A DNA stretch of 64,000 nt from Candidatus Alistipes faecigallinarum (GCA_019115605.1 DXDG01000018.1:1-64000); one strand, 5' to 3'. Shown: positions 30,620 to 39,369, counted from the first letter of the stretch. A program made the numbers and translations. The notes: a model not told the origin generated them from the sequence alone.

Positions 30620-31471
30620 ATGAAAAAACTGTTTGCAAGAATCACCCTGATGACGGCTTTCTGCGCCGTGGCAGCCATGTCTGCATCATGTAACAAGGAT
30701 GACAAGGGCTCCTCGAAGCCCAAGTTTACTTCGGAGCTGATCGGCACCTATACGCCGACGTACGTCTCGCGCGAGACCTCCGGCGGTGAGATGAATGACT
30801 ATTACCTGACGTTCGAAGCCACGTGGGTCGATCCCGCGAATATTCCGACGATTGACCTTACGGCCGTTATCGGGTTCCCCATGCCGATGAATACGATTCT
30901 GGAGCTGGTGGAGGCGATGGGGTCGAACATCGTCAAGGGGGGCCTTGTCGAGGTGGAGTTGAAGAACGACGGATCGTTCGGTGCGAAGTATCGTGATCTG
31001 GTGCTCCAGGGCAGCGACATTTCGTCGATCATCGGGTCGCTGATGGCTCCGCAGTTCGGCTCGGAGATCAAGCAGTTCCCCGGCTCGGGCTCTTCGGTGC
31101 TGCCTTCGGATGCCGTGGGCTACTACACGAAGGACGGAAAGTTCTACTTCACGTTGAGCCGCTCGTTCCTCAAGGGCGTCGCTTCGGACATGGACATCGT
31201 TACGCTGCTCGACGGTATGCTCCAGCAGTTCCCGAATCTGGGCATTGTCTCCACGGATGAATACTATGCCGTGCCGTTGAAATATACGAAGGAGAACGGT
31301 GTGGTCAAGCTCTATGTCGATCGCGACATGATCGTCCCCGTTCTGGACGTGGTTTCGCCGCTGCTCGGAGCCCTCGGTCCCGAGACGACGATGGGTATCG
31401 ATCTGGGTCAGGTGCTCAAGGATCTCAAGGAGCAGACCACGGCCCTTGAGATTGCCGTCCGGTTGAAGTAG
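30620..31471 (+). CDS. Lipoprotein of unknown function
   Basis: A 283-residue lipoprotein: the signal peptide MKKLFARITLMTAFCAVAAM ends in SASC with the lipidated Cys at 24, followed by a charged linker (NKDDKGSSK). The remainder alternates beta-strand patterns with short helices (LTFEATWVDP, VEVELKNDGSFGAKYRD, YTKDGKFYFTLSR), like the beta-sandwich or lipocalin-like lipoproteins common in Bacteroidales. I do not recognise a named family with confidence. It stands alone between two terminators with its own good promoter. Confidence 0.8.
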   Translation: MKKLFARITLMTAFCAVAAMSASCNKDDKGSSKPKFTSELIGTYTPTYVSRETSGGEMNDYYLTFEATWVDPANIPTIDLTAVIGFPMPMNTILELVEAMGSNIVKGGLVEVELKNDGSFGAKYRDLVLQGSDISSIIGSLMAPQFGSEIKQFPGSGSSVLPSDAVGYYTKDGKFYFTLSRSFLKGVASDMDIVTLLDGMLQQFPNLGIVSTDEYYAVPLKYTKENGVVKLYVDRDMIVPVLDVVSPLLGALGPETTMGIDLGQVLKDLKEQTTALEIAVRLK

Positions 31472-31494
31472 CGAATCGCTTCGGTACGCAAATT

Positions 31495-31529
31495 GCGGAG
31501 CCTCTTCACGAAAGAGGCTCCGCTTTTTT
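31495..31529 (+). terminator. Lipoprotein gene terminator
   Basis: A 12-bp stem GCGGAGCCTCTT/AAGAGGCTCCGC with a 5-base loop and a run of six T. The end of the T-run plus the next G also reads TTTG, 20 bp before the next gene's -7 element. Confidence 0.9.
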
Positions 31530-31558
31530 GGGTTTGCGGGAATCTTTCCCTAAATTTG
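31527..31558 (+). promoter_or_regulatory. META-domain lipoprotein promoter
   Basis: TTTG at 31527-31530, shared with the terminator T-run, and TAAATTTG at 31551-31558 with 20 bp spacing. Fits the Bacteroidetes -33/-7 pattern. Confidence 0.65.
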
Positions 31559-31607
31559 TGTGTGGTTCGGGGCTCTCCCGGACCTGTTGACGGACGGAAA
31601 TTCAACT

Positions 31608-32054
31608 ATGGAAACCATGAAGATGAAAAAGATGTTTTTCGCGGTTGCGGCCCTTTTGCTGGCAATGACCGCATGCGATGGCGGCAAGACGGGCGCCACG
31701 CTCGAAGGCACCACCTGGAAACTCTCGAAGATGGAGGGTATTCCCGCCGAGGCGATCTCTGCCGAGGCCGATTTCTTTACGCTGATGTTCGATGCGGCCG
31801 ATACGCTGTTGTCGGGACGTACGAACTGCAACCGGATCTTCGGCAAATATCAGCTCGACGGCGACAAGCTCGACCTGGGCAATCTGGGCATGACCCGCAT
31901 GGCCTGCCCCGACCTGCAGTACGAGATCCGTTTTGCAAAGGCGCTCTCCGAGGTGGAGCGCTACGAGATCAGCAAGTCGACGCTGAAGCTGTATGCCGGT
32001 GACGGGAAGCTCCTTGCCGAGTTCCGCCCGGTTGTCGAGCCGGAGAAGAGGTAG
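31608..32054 (+). CDS. META domain (HslJ-like) lipoprotein
   Basis: A 148-residue lipoprotein with signal core MFFAVAALLLAMTAC and lipid Cys shortly after. The rest is one META domain: GTTWKLSKMEG at the start, the conserved GRTNCNRIFGKYQLDGDKL core with the GMTRMACPD block, and a beta-strand end YAGDGKLLAEFRP. META/HslJ domains occur in heat-inducible outer-membrane proteins, but their biochemical role is unclear. Several ATGs are possible (31608, 31617, 31623); I give the first after the promoter, though MKKMFF at 31623 is a normal lipoprotein start. Confidence 0.85.
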   Translation: METMKMKKMFFAVAALLLAMTACDGGKTGATLEGTTWKLSKMEGIPAEAISAEADFFTLMFDAADTLLSGRTNCNRIFGKYQLDGDKLDLGNLGMTRMACPDLQYEIRFAKALSEVERYEISKSTLKLYAGDGKLLAEFRPVVEPEKR

Positions 32055-32079
32055 CGCATTGTCGCGCAACCGACTTTTG

Positions 32080-32109
32080 AAAGAGCCGGCCGCATGGCCG
32101 ACTCTTTTT
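32080..32109 (+). terminator. META-domain gene terminator
   Basis: Stem AAAGAGCCGGCC/GGCCGACTCTTT with one mismatch and a 4-base loop, followed by T residues. Confidence 0.7.
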
Positions 32110-32134
32110 TGCGGCGGGGAGAAACAGATACGAA

Positions 32135-32163
32135 AAAACGGCTTCCTTCATGGAAGCCGTTTT
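32135..32163 (-). terminator. rplU-rpmA operon terminator
   Basis: A perfect 12-bp stem AAAACGGCTTCC/GGAAGCCGTTTT with a 5-base loop, 37 bp beyond the rpmA stop; A/T ends on both sides make it usable from either strand. Confidence 0.8.
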
Positions 32164-32199
32164 GCCTTGTTTCAGTTCCCTGTGCGGGGACCGGGTGCG

Positions 32200-32460
32200 T
32201 TACTCGCTCAGGGGCGTAACGCTTACATAGGATTTGCCTTCGCTCTTCTTGCAGAACTCGACGGTTCCGTCAACCAGTGCGAAAAGCGTGTGGTCCTTGC
32301 CCATGCCGACGTTCTCACCGGCGTTGTGCACCGTGCCGCGCTGACGGACGATGATGTTGCCCGCCTTTGCGAACTGACCGCCGAACAATTTGATGCCGAG
32401 TCGCTTGCTCTCCGACTCACGGCCGTTCTTCGAACTACCTACACCTTTCTTGTGTGCCAT
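32200..32460 (-). CDS. rpmA: 50S ribosomal protein bL27
   Basis: An 86-residue bL27, a large-subunit protein whose N-terminus reaches the peptidyl-transferase centre. The start [22 protein letters not shown] is the canonical sequence without the cleaved leader found in Firmicutes, and [17 protein letters not shown] follows. It lies 21 bp downstream of rplU, the usual partner, in one operon with a promoter ahead of rplU and a terminator after rpmA. Confidence 0.98.
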   Translation of the reverse strand: MAHKKGVGSSKNGRESESKRLGIKLFGGQFAKAGNIIVRQRGTVHNAGENVGMGKDHTLFALVDGTVEFCKKSEGKSYVSVTPLSE

Positions 32461-32481
32461 GTTACTTCAGTTTTTAAAGGT

Positions 32482-32793
32482 TTATGCAACAATTTCCTCG
32501 ACGAGAATCTGCGTGAGGTACTGGCGATGACCGTTGCACTTCTGATAGCCGGTGCGACGCTTCTTCTTGAACACCAGAACCTTGTCATCCTTCAGATGCT
32601 TCAGGATCTTGCACTTTACTTCGGCGCCTTTCACTACAGGTGCGCCGACTTTGACCTGACCGTCGTTGTCTGCGAGCAGGACTTTGTCGAAACTTACGGA
32701 CGAGTTTTCTTCGCCCTGGAGACGGTGAACATAAAGTTTCCGACCTTTTTCAGCCTTGAATTGCTGACCTGCGATTTCTACTATAACGTACAT
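32482..32793 (-). CDS. rplU: 50S ribosomal protein bL21
   Basis: A 103-residue bL21, binding 23S rRNA in the large subunit. Typical sequence: [37 protein letters not shown] and the C-terminal [20 protein letters not shown] with its rRNA-binding basic residues. First gene of rplU-rpmA. A TATATTTG element on the minus strand lies 39 bp upstream of the ATG. Confidence 0.98.
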   Translation of the reverse strand: MYVIVEIAGQQFKAEKGRKLYVHRLQGEENSSVSFDKVLLADNDGQVKVGAPVVKGAEVKCKILKHLKDDKVLVFKKKRRTGYQKCNGHRQYLTQILVEEIVA

Positions 32794-32832
32794 TAAAAAC
32801 GTGTGTTATGTATTAATACATAATTCGGAGTG

Positions 32833-32840
32833 CAAATATA
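32833..32840 (-). promoter_or_regulatory. rplU-rpmA -7 element
   Basis: Reads TATATTTG on the minus strand, a full consensus match 39 bp before the rplU start. Confidence 0.7.
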
Positions 32841-33026
32841 CGGCTTTTTTATGGAAAAACAACAGGTTGCGAGAAAAAAATGCAGCGTGTTCTCCGGCAC
32901 GGTTTTGGGAGCGGTGCGCGGCGTGCCTTTCCCGTTCCCGTTTTCCGCCGTGTCGGAAAGCGTGTCCGAAAGGGATGCCCTGCAAAATATCTGAACCGCT
33001 TGTTTCGTTATATGATAAATTCTTGC

Positions 33027-33034
33027 TATCTTTA
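33027..33034 (+). promoter_or_regulatory. cysQ -7 element
   Basis: TATCTTTA, one base off consensus, 41 bp before the cysQ ATG. The 280-bp gap back to rplU holds no gene that I can support. Confidence 0.5.
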
Positions 33035-33075
33035 CCCCTGGCAATGCAGAGACCGGGATCCAAAAACGAGTCACG

Positions 33076-33921
33076 ATGATTAACGACAAGGAGAGAATGT
33101 ATCTACTGCCGCATCTGTTCAATGCGGCGGTACGGGCCGGAGCCGCGATCATGAGCATCTACAAGCACCGCGATGATTACGACATCAGCCTGAAGAGCGA
33201 TCGGACGCCGATTACCGTGGCCGACCGGCTTGCCCACCGTACGATCCGCGAATACCTTGGCCCGACGCGTATTCCGATTCTTTCGGAAGAGGGCCGCGAG
33301 ATGCGTTACGAGGAGCGTTGCAACTGGGAGTTGTACTGGCTGGTGGATCCGCTGGACGGTACGGTGGAGTTCATCAAGGGCAACAACGAGTTTACGGTCA
33401 ACATCGCGCTGATGGAGAACAACCAGTGCATCGGCGCGGTGATCTATGTTCCCTATTTTCGGAAAATGTATGTCGCGGGCCGGAATTCCGGCTCCTACCT
33501 CAAAGAGGCTGTGGCGCCCGACGCAGATGCCTCCTATACCTATGAAGAGATTGTCCACGACTGGACCCGGCTGCCGTTACGGCGGGAGGCGCACCACGAC
33601 CATCTGCGCGTGGCCGTCTCGCGTTCGCACCAGACGCCCGAGACGCAGCAGCACATCGATCGGCTGCGCCTTCAGCATCCGGATCTCGAAGTCGTCGAGC
33701 AGGGCAGTTCCTACAAGTTCTGCATGCTGGCCGAGGGCAGCGTGGATTATTATGTGCGTACGACGCACACCTTCGAATGGGATACGGCAGCCGGAGAGCT
33801 GATTCTCTCGGAGGCCGGTGGAACCACACGTTCGTTGCCGGGCGATTCCGAACTGAAATACAATGAGGTAGATCTGCACAATCCCTGGTTTGTCTGCCGG
33901 TCGAAGTTCTGCACGCTGTAA
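33076..33921 (+). CDS. cysQ: 3'(2'),5'-bisphosphate nucleotidase CysQ family
   Basis: A 281-residue member of the inositol monophosphatase fold, expected to hydrolyse PAP to AMP after sulfate activation. Metal-site motifs are SEEG (about 74-77) and DPLDGTVEFIKGNNEFTVN (about 91-109), where most family members have DGTKEF; the C-terminal motif is EWDTAAGELILSEAGG. The start MINDKERMYL is the only good ATG after the promoter. It stands alone, followed by a very strong bidirectional terminator. No sulfate-assimilation gene is nearby, so the substrate is from family knowledge. Confidence 0.88.
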   Translation: MINDKERMYLLPHLFNAAVRAGAAIMSIYKHRDDYDISLKSDRTPITVADRLAHRTIREYLGPTRIPILSEEGREMRYEERCNWELYWLVDPLDGTVEFIKGNNEFTVNIALMENNQCIGAVIYVPYFRKMYVAGRNSGSYLKEAVAPDADASYTYEEIVHDWTRLPLRREAHHDHLRVAVSRSHQTPETQQHIDRLRLQHPDLEVVEQGSSYKFCMLAEGSVDYYVRTTHTFEWDTAAGELILSEAGGTTRSLPGDSELKYNEVDLHNPWFVCRSKFCTL

Positions 33922-33971
33922 CCGTGCTGCGAGCTTTCGGCCGTGCCGTATTCCGGCCCGTCGTTTCCAGT

Positions 33972-34016
33972 AAACGGACGTCCGGCCCCGAAACATGCGG
34001 GGCCGGACGTCCGTTT
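33972..34016. terminator. Strong bidirectional terminator
   Basis: A perfect 19-bp stem starting AAACGGACGTCCGG and closing CCGGACGTCCGTTT with a 7-base loop and terminal T-run, between convergent cysQ and the Cys-rich membrane peptide gene. Confidence 0.9.
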
Positions 34017-34039
34017 TGTTCTCCGTTTTCGGGGGGGCT

Positions 34040-34297
34040 CTACTTGTGCTCGATGTCGCAGGCGCCGCAGTTTCCCGAGCATCCGGCGAGGGTCGACGTG
34101 TCGGAACACTGGGCTGTTCCGTCGGCCTCGCGGGTCTCCTGTACGGCGCACTTGATGCCCAGGCGCTGCATGTTCTTGTTGGTCGAGATCTCCGAATCGA
34201 TGAAATGGCCCTTGATCATCAGTGTAAGGGACATGCCGATGACGAAAAATCCCACGGCGGCCGTGGCGCAGAGTATGACGATTAACCAGGCAGGCAT
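34040..34297 (-). CDS. Small membrane protein with Cys-rich tail
   Basis: An 85-residue protein: one membrane helix (about 4-28), a short basic step, then a soluble tail with cysteines at 50, 64, 73, 77 and 80. The last three form CSGNCGAC, spaced C-x3-C-x2-C, which could bind a metal or an iron-sulfur cluster. The layout (one helix, a LGIKC segment, Cys-rich end) recalls NqrM, a maturation factor for Na+-NQR, but the similarity is weak and no nqr gene is present. Function unknown. Transcribed divergently from trkA with touching -7 elements. Confidence 0.75.
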   Translation of the reverse strand: MPAWLIVILCATAAVGFFVIGMSLTLMIKGHFIDSEISTNKNMQRLGIKCAVQETREADGTAQCSDTSTLAGCSGNCGACDIEHK

Positions 34298-34338
34298 AAG
34301 TCTGAATTTTTAGGGTTCCGCATTTGCGGTTTCCGGGA

Positions 34339-34354
34339 CAAATGTATATATTTG
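34339..34354. promoter_or_regulatory. Back-to-back divergent -7 elements
   Basis: 34339-34346 reads TACATTTG on the minus strand (toward the Cys-rich peptide gene), and 34347-34354 reads TATATTTG on the plus strand (toward trkA). The two elements touch without a spacer, so their polymerase sites overlap. Confidence 0.65.
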
Positions 34355-34453
34355 TAGGATAAATTGCAAAAAAGCGGCCTTGTTTTCGGTGCATCCCTTC
34401 CGCGTGGTTCCGCGGCCGGGGTCCGGCAGGCCGCAAAGCGCGAAATCTCTACC

Positions 34454-35794
34454 ATGAAAATCGTCATTGCAGGTGCCGGGGAGATGGGCAGCCATCTGGC
34501 GCGCATGTTGAGCGGCAACGGGCACGACATTACGATCATCGATTCGGACCAGAAGCTGCTGGCCGAAGTCGGGAGTCTGGCCGACGTACTGACCGTCGAG
34601 GGGGACTCCACGACCTTTGCGGTGCTGCGGCGGGCCGCGGTCCGCAAGTGCGACCTCTTCATTGCCGTCAACCATGAGGAGCCCGACAACCTGGTTTCGG
34701 CCATGCTGGCCAAGCGGCTCGGTGCGAAGAAGTCGATCGCCCGCATCGACAACAACGAGTACCTCGAACCCGACAACAAGGAGCTCTTCATCGACATGGG
34801 TATCGACTACCTGTTCTATCCCGAGAAGGTTGCGGCGCGCGAGGTCATCAATCTGCTGGGGCATACCTCGACGACCGAGTATGTCGACTTTTCGAGCGGC
34901 AAGCTCTCGCTGGCCGTCTTCCGGCTCGAACCGTCCTCGCCGCTTGTGGGCGAGCCGCTCACGGGCTTTGACTCGGCGCAGGAGGCGTTGAGCTACCGCA
35001 CGGTGGCCATCATGCGCGACGGCGAAACGATCATCCCGCGCGTGGGCGAGCACTATCTGGAGGGGGACATGGTCTATGTTATCGCCCGCCAGGATGCCGT
35101 GCACGACGTGATGGAACTTTCGGGGCGTACGAACATTGACGTGCGCAACATGATGATCCTCGGCGGTTCGCGCATCGGCATCCGCATTGCCATGGAGCTG
35201 CAGGAGGAGATCAACATCAAGCTGGTGGACTACAATGCCGAGAAGGCCTACCGCCTTGCGGAGCTGCTGGACAAGACGCTCATCATCAACGAGGACGGCC
35301 GCAATACGGAGGCGATGCTGGAGGAGGGCCTGTCGAACATGGACGCCTTCGTCGCCGTCACGGGCCGCAGCGAGACGAACATCCTTGCGGCGATGCTGGC
35401 CAAGCGCATGGGCGTGAAGAAGGTGATCGCCGAGGTGGAGAACCTCAACTATATCAATCTGGCTGAGTCGATCGGCATCGACACAATCATCAACAAGAAG
35501 CTCGTCACGGCGTCGAACATCTTCCGCTTCACGATGTCCACGGACGTGCAGGCGATCAAGTGCCTGACGGGCAGCGATGCCGAGGTGCTGGAGTTCATCG
35601 TCAAGCCGAACGCTCCGGCCACGAAGGCGCCGATCCGGGAGCTGGGGCTTCCCGAGGATGCGATCATCGGCGGCATTGTCCGCGGCGACAAGGTTCTCAT
35701 TGCCGTCGGGGACATGCAGATTGCGCCCTACGACCGGGTGGTGCTCTTCTCCATGCCCGATTCGGTCGGCAAGGTGGGTTATTATTTCAACTGA
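34454..35794 (+). CDS. trkA: Trk system potassium transport regulator TrkA
   Basis: A 446-residue peripheral membrane protein that gates TrkH/TrkG potassium channels in response to nucleotides. It is a full-length double protein with two NAD-binding RCK folds (IVIAGAGEMGSHLARML at 3-19 and MMILGGSRIGIRIAMEL near 232) and two TrkA-C domains (the last around 370-446). The ATG at 34454 starts exactly at the first nucleotide-binding strand. A GH3 gene follows 5 bp later, which is an unusual partner; trkH is not in the window. Confidence 0.93.
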   Translation: MKIVIAGAGEMGSHLARMLSGNGHDITIIDSDQKLLAEVGSLADVLTVEGDSTTFAVLRRAAVRKCDLFIAVNHEEPDNLVSAMLAKRLGAKKSIARIDNNEYLEPDNKELFIDMGIDYLFYPEKVAAREVINLLGHTSTTEYVDFSSGKLSLAVFRLEPSSPLVGEPLTGFDSAQEALSYRTVAIMRDGETIIPRVGEHYLEGDMVYVIARQDAVHDVMELSGRTNIDVRNMMILGGSRIGIRIAMELQEEINIKLVDYNAEKAYRLAELLDKTLIINEDGRNTEAMLEEGLSNMDAFVAVTGRSETNILAAMLAKRMGVKKVIAEVENLNYINLAESIGIDTIINKKLVTASNIFRFTMSTDVQAIKCLTGSDAEVLEFIVKPNAPATKAPIRELGLPEDAIIGGIVRGDKVLIAVGDMQIAPYDRVVLFSMPDSVGKVGYYFN

Positions 35795-35799
35795 TCGAT

Positions 35800-37308
35800 A
35801 TGTCGTTACGCAATACGCTTCTCCGAACCTGGTTTTCGCAGCGCGGGCGGGCCATTGACCGCTTCCGGCGCCATCCTGTTGCCACGCAGGAGCGGATGCT
35901 CCGGCAGCTGGTGCGCCGCGGCCGTTTGACGGAGTTCGGTGATCGCTATGATCTGCGGCATATCCGCTCCGTGGAGCAGTTCCAGAACCGGGTCGAGACC
36001 TTCGACTATGAGACCTTCCGCCCCTTTGTCGAGCGGATGATGGGCGGCATCAGGAGTGTTACGTTCCCCGGGCGCGTTACGTTGTACGCCCGTTCATCGG
36101 GTACGACCTCCGACCGCAGCAAATACATTCCCGTGACACGGGAGTCGCTGTGGCGGAACCATACGCAGGGAATGCGCGACGTGGCCACGGTCTATGCCCT
36201 TGGCCGCCCCGATACGCGGGCCTTCGGCGGCAAGACGTTGACGCTCGGCGGCTCGTGCCGGATGGAGGGGCCGAACCTGGTCGGCGACCTTTCGGCCGTT
36301 TTGATCCATGAAACGGGTTTCTGGAGCGGCTGGTTCCGGGCACCGCGCATCGAGACGGCGATCCTCGCGGATTTCGATGCCAAGTGCGAGGCGATTTGCC
36401 GCGAGTGCGTCGGCGAACCCATTGCAGCCTTTGCCGGAGTCCCGTCGTGGAACCTGGCCCTGATGCGCCGCGTGCTGGAGTATACCGGGCGGCAGAACCT
36501 GCTTGAGGTGTGGCCCGACCTGGAACTCTTCGCCCACGGGGGCGTGGAGTTCACGCCCTACCGGCGGATGTTCGAGGAGCTGATCCCTTCGGAGCGCATG
36601 CGCTATCTGGAGACCTACAACGCCTCGGAGGGCTTCTTTGCCCTGGCCGACGATCCCCGGCGGGACGACATGCTGCTGATGCTCGACTACGGAACCTTCT
36701 ATGAATTCCGGGACGGATCGACCATCGTACCGCTCGAAGGGGTGGAGTGCGGCAAGGTCTACGCGATGCTCATCACCTCGAACAACGGCTTGTGGCGCTA
36801 CGAGATCGGCGATACGGTGGAGTTCACCTCGACGAATCCCTACCGGATCCGCTTTACGGGCCGTACGAAACAATATATCAATGTCTTCGGCGAGGAGCTG
36901 ATCGTCGACAATGCGGACCGGGCCCTTCAGACGGCCTGCCGCGAGACGGGAGCCTCGGTCGGGGAGTATACGGTTGCGCCGTGCTACATGTCGCTGCACG
37001 AGCGGGGTGCGCACGAGTGGATCGTGGAGTTCGAGCGGAAGCCCGCCGACCCGAAGGCCTTTGCCGGGGCGCTCGACCGGGCGCTGCGGGCCGTTAATTC
37101 CGACTACGACGCCAAGCGGCGTACGACCCTCGAACAACAGCGGATCGTCGAGGTTCCCCGTGGCTTTTTCCTGCGGTGGATGCGCTCGCGGGGCAAGAAC
37201 AAGGTGCCGCGTCTGGTCAATGACCGCCACGTCGCGGAGGATGTGCTCGCCTTCGGGCGGGAAGCGGCGTCAGACGGGACAGCTCCGATGCGGGAAGAAA
37301 ATGTGTGA
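35800..37308 (+). CDS. GH3 family acyl-adenylating protein
   Basis: A 502-residue GH3 (auxin-responsive promoter) family protein. In plants these enzymes adenylate acids and join them to amino acids; bacterial members are uncharacterised but keep the ANL-type nucleotide site. Visible motifs: LYARSSGTTSDRSKYIPV (P-loop-like, about 90-107), YNASEGFFALAD and FTGRTKQYINVFGEELIVDN in the C-terminal lobe. It starts 5 bp after trkA and ends 18 bp before the deoxynucleoside kinase, inside a plus-strand operon of housekeeping genes. The substrate cannot be inferred. Confidence 0.87.
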   Translation: MSLRNTLLRTWFSQRGRAIDRFRRHPVATQERMLRQLVRRGRLTEFGDRYDLRHIRSVEQFQNRVETFDYETFRPFVERMMGGIRSVTFPGRVTLYARSSGTTSDRSKYIPVTRESLWRNHTQGMRDVATVYALGRPDTRAFGGKTLTLGGSCRMEGPNLVGDLSAVLIHETGFWSGWFRAPRIETAILADFDAKCEAICRECVGEPIAAFAGVPSWNLALMRRVLEYTGRQNLLEVWPDLELFAHGGVEFTPYRRMFEELIPSERMRYLETYNASEGFFALADDPRRDDMLLMLDYGTFYEFRDGSTIVPLEGVECGKVYAMLITSNNGLWRYEIGDTVEFTSTNPYRIRFTGRTKQYINVFGEELIVDNADRALQTACRETGASVGEYTVAPCYMSLHERGAHEWIVEFERKPADPKAFAGALDRALRAVNSDYDAKRRTTLEQQRIVEVPRGFFLRWMRSRGKNKVPRLVNDRHVAEDVLAFGREAASDGTAPMREENV

Positions 37309-37326
37309 ATGTTAAACGAGAGAGAT

Positions 37327-37947
37327 ATGTATATAGCCATTGCCGGAAATATCGGCAGCGGGAAGACGACGCTGACCGAGATGCTCACGAAGCGGTACGA
37401 CGCGCGGTCGTATCTCGAGGAGAGCAACAACCCCTATATCGGGGACTTTTACGAGAACATGAACCGCTGGTCGTTCAACCTGCAGATCTATTTTCTCGGG
37501 AGCCGCATCCGGCAGACGATGGAGATGCTCTCCGACGCCTCGGCGTGCGACATCATCCAGGACCGCACGGTCTATGAGGATGCCCATATCTTTGCGGGCA
37601 ACCTGCACGAGATGGGGCTGATGTCCACGCGGGACTTTGATACCTATATGGGTATTTTCCGGCTGGTTACGGAGCTCATTCCCAAACCCGATCTGCTCAT
37701 CTACCTGCGGGCCAGCGTTCCGACGCTCATTTCGCAGATCCGCAAGCGGGGCCGCGAGTACGAGATGAACATCGACGAGAACTATCTCAAGCGGCTCAAC
37801 GACAAGTATAACTACTGGATCGACAACCTCTACGACGGCGAGGTGCTCGTGATCGACAAGGACCACGAGGATTTCGTTTCGGATCCCGCGGTGCTGGAGA
37901 AGATCTGCGCGCGGCTCGACGCGTTGAGAGGCCGTTCCTCCAAATAA
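37327..37947 (+). CDS. Deoxynucleoside kinase
   Basis: A 206-residue kinase of the dNK/thymidine kinase 2 family that phosphorylates deoxynucleosides for salvage. The P-loop is GNIGSGKTT right at the N-terminus (7-15), followed by LEESNNPYIGDFYEN, the DRTVYEDAHIFA motif and the LID RKRGREYEMNI. I chose the ATG at 37327 (MYIAIAGNIGSGKTT); an ATG six codons upstream at 37309, directly after the GH3 stop, is also possible. Which base it prefers cannot be read with confidence. Confidence 0.9.
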   Translation: MYIAIAGNIGSGKTTLTEMLTKRYDARSYLEESNNPYIGDFYENMNRWSFNLQIYFLGSRIRQTMEMLSDASACDIIQDRTVYEDAHIFAGNLHEMGLMSTRDFDTYMGIFRLVTELIPKPDLLIYLRASVPTLISQIRKRGREYEMNIDENYLKRLNDKYNYWIDNLYDGEVLVIDKDHEDFVSDPAVLEKICARLDALRGRSSK

Positions 37948-37954
37948 AAGACAG

Positions 37955-39367
37955 ATGGAGTTGCCGCGGAGTTTCGTCGCGCGCGTCCTGCGCGATCTGG
38001 GCGGGGAGGAGGGCGGTGCCCTGTGCACCGCCCTCGATAGCGTGCCGCCCGTCTCCGTGCGCCTGAATCCCGCCAAATGCGTCATGACGGCTGCCGGAGC
38101 GGCTTCCGACGCCCCGCCCGCCGGATTCCCGCACCTGGATTTCACCAAACGGGTCCCCTGGTGCGATGCGGGGTGGTACCTCGCCGACCGGCCGTCGTTT
38201 ACCTTCGACAGCGACTTCCACGCCGGAGCCTACTATGTGCAGGAGGCCTCCTCGCAGTTCGTGGGCTACCTGCTCCGCGATGCCGGAGTCGCGGGCGCCC
38301 GGATCCTCGATCTCTGTGCGGCCCCGGGCGGCAAGACAACGTTCTACGCTTCGCTTGTCGGCCAGACCGGACTGGTCGTCGCCAACGAAATCGACCGGCG
38401 CCGTGCCGCCGTCCTCGCGGACAACGTCCGCAAGTGGGGCCTGGGCAATACGGCCGTTACGGCGTGCGATCCCCAGGCGGTGTGTGATTTCGAGGCGTGG
38501 TTCGACGTCGTGGCCGTCGATGCCCCCTGCTCGGGCGAGGGAATGTTCCGCAAGGATCCCGAGGCGCGGGCAGCCTGGAGCGAGGCCAACGTGCGGATGT
38601 GTGCCGCACGTCAGGATACGATCCTCCGCGAAGCCTGGAGGGCGCTCAAGCCCGGCGGCATGCTGCTCTACAGCACCTGTACCTTCAACCGCGAGGAGGA
38701 CGAAGGCGCGTTGGAGCGCTTCACTGCCTTTGCGGGCGACGAACTCGTCGCCGCGGAGGTGCCGCCCGTTCCCGCGGAGTGGGGGATCCTCTGCGGTGAG
38801 GTGGAAGCCTTCCATACCTTCCGCTTCTATCCCCACCGGACACTCGGCGAGGGTTTCTTTGCCGCCGTGGCCCGCAAGGCGCCGGATGCCTCCGGACGCC
38901 CGCGGACTCCGAAGGCCCGACGGGCGCTCTTTGCGGCCGTGGACCGTGCAACGCGCGATGAACTGATGCGTTGGACGCTTGCTCCCGGAGGGATGCGCTA
39001 CGCCCGGGTTGCCGACACCTGCTACGGCTGGTTCGAGGCGCAGGCCGACGCCGTGCGCCAGCTTTCGGAGGCGCTGCCGGTGATCTGCTCGGGCGTTGCC
39101 TTCGGGCAGCTCTTCAAGGGGCGCCTGAAGCCCGATCCGGCGCTGGCCTTTTATCCCGGGCTGAACCGCGGGGCCGTGCCTGTCGCCGATCTCGACGAGC
39201 AGACAGCGCTGCGCTACCTGCGGCGTCAGGATATCGCTGCCGACGCCCTTGCCGAGGGGTTGAACCTCATCGCCTGCCGGGGGCGCGCCCTGGGCTTTGC
39301 CAAGCGGATCGGTGCGCGGGTGAACAACATGTATCCCAATTCGTTGCGAATCATAAAACAGGAATAG
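37955..39367 (+). CDS. RsmF-like rRNA cytosine-C5 methyltransferase
   Basis: A 470-residue RsmB/RsmF-type m5C methyltransferase. The SAM motif is LDLCAAPGGKTTFY (about 120-133). Both catalytic cysteines are in place: APCSGEGMFRKDP (about 190) and YSTCTFNREEDEG (about 242). The C-terminal third carries the RsmF-type extension (FGQLFKGRLKPDPALAFYPG and similar), so RsmF/YebU is a better match than RsmB. It starts 7 bp after the kinase gene, and the MerR gene begins 2 bp after its stop. The exact rRNA position is not deducible. Confidence 0.9.
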   Translation: MELPRSFVARVLRDLGGEEGGALCTALDSVPPVSVRLNPAKCVMTAAGAASDAPPAGFPHLDFTKRVPWCDAGWYLADRPSFTFDSDFHAGAYYVQEASSQFVGYLLRDAGVAGARILDLCAAPGGKTTFYASLVGQTGLVVANEIDRRRAAVLADNVRKWGLGNTAVTACDPQAVCDFEAWFDVVAVDAPCSGEGMFRKDPEARAAWSEANVRMCAARQDTILREAWRALKPGGMLLYSTCTFNREEDEGALERFTAFAGDELVAAEVPPVPAEWGILCGEVEAFHTFRFYPHRTLGEGFFAAVARKAPDASGRPRTPKARRALFAAVDRATRDELMRWTLAPGGMRYARVADTCYGWFEAQADAVRQLSEALPVICSGVAFGQLFKGRLKPDPALAFYPGLNRGAVPVADLDEQTALRYLRRQDIAADALAEGLNLIACRGRALGFAKRIGARVNNMYPNSLRIIKQE

Positions 39368-39369
39368 AG

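Noticed and set aside
32794..33026. Possible small gene between rplU and cysQ
   Set aside because: Short frames here have no family similarity, no promoter of their own and overlap the rplU promoter.
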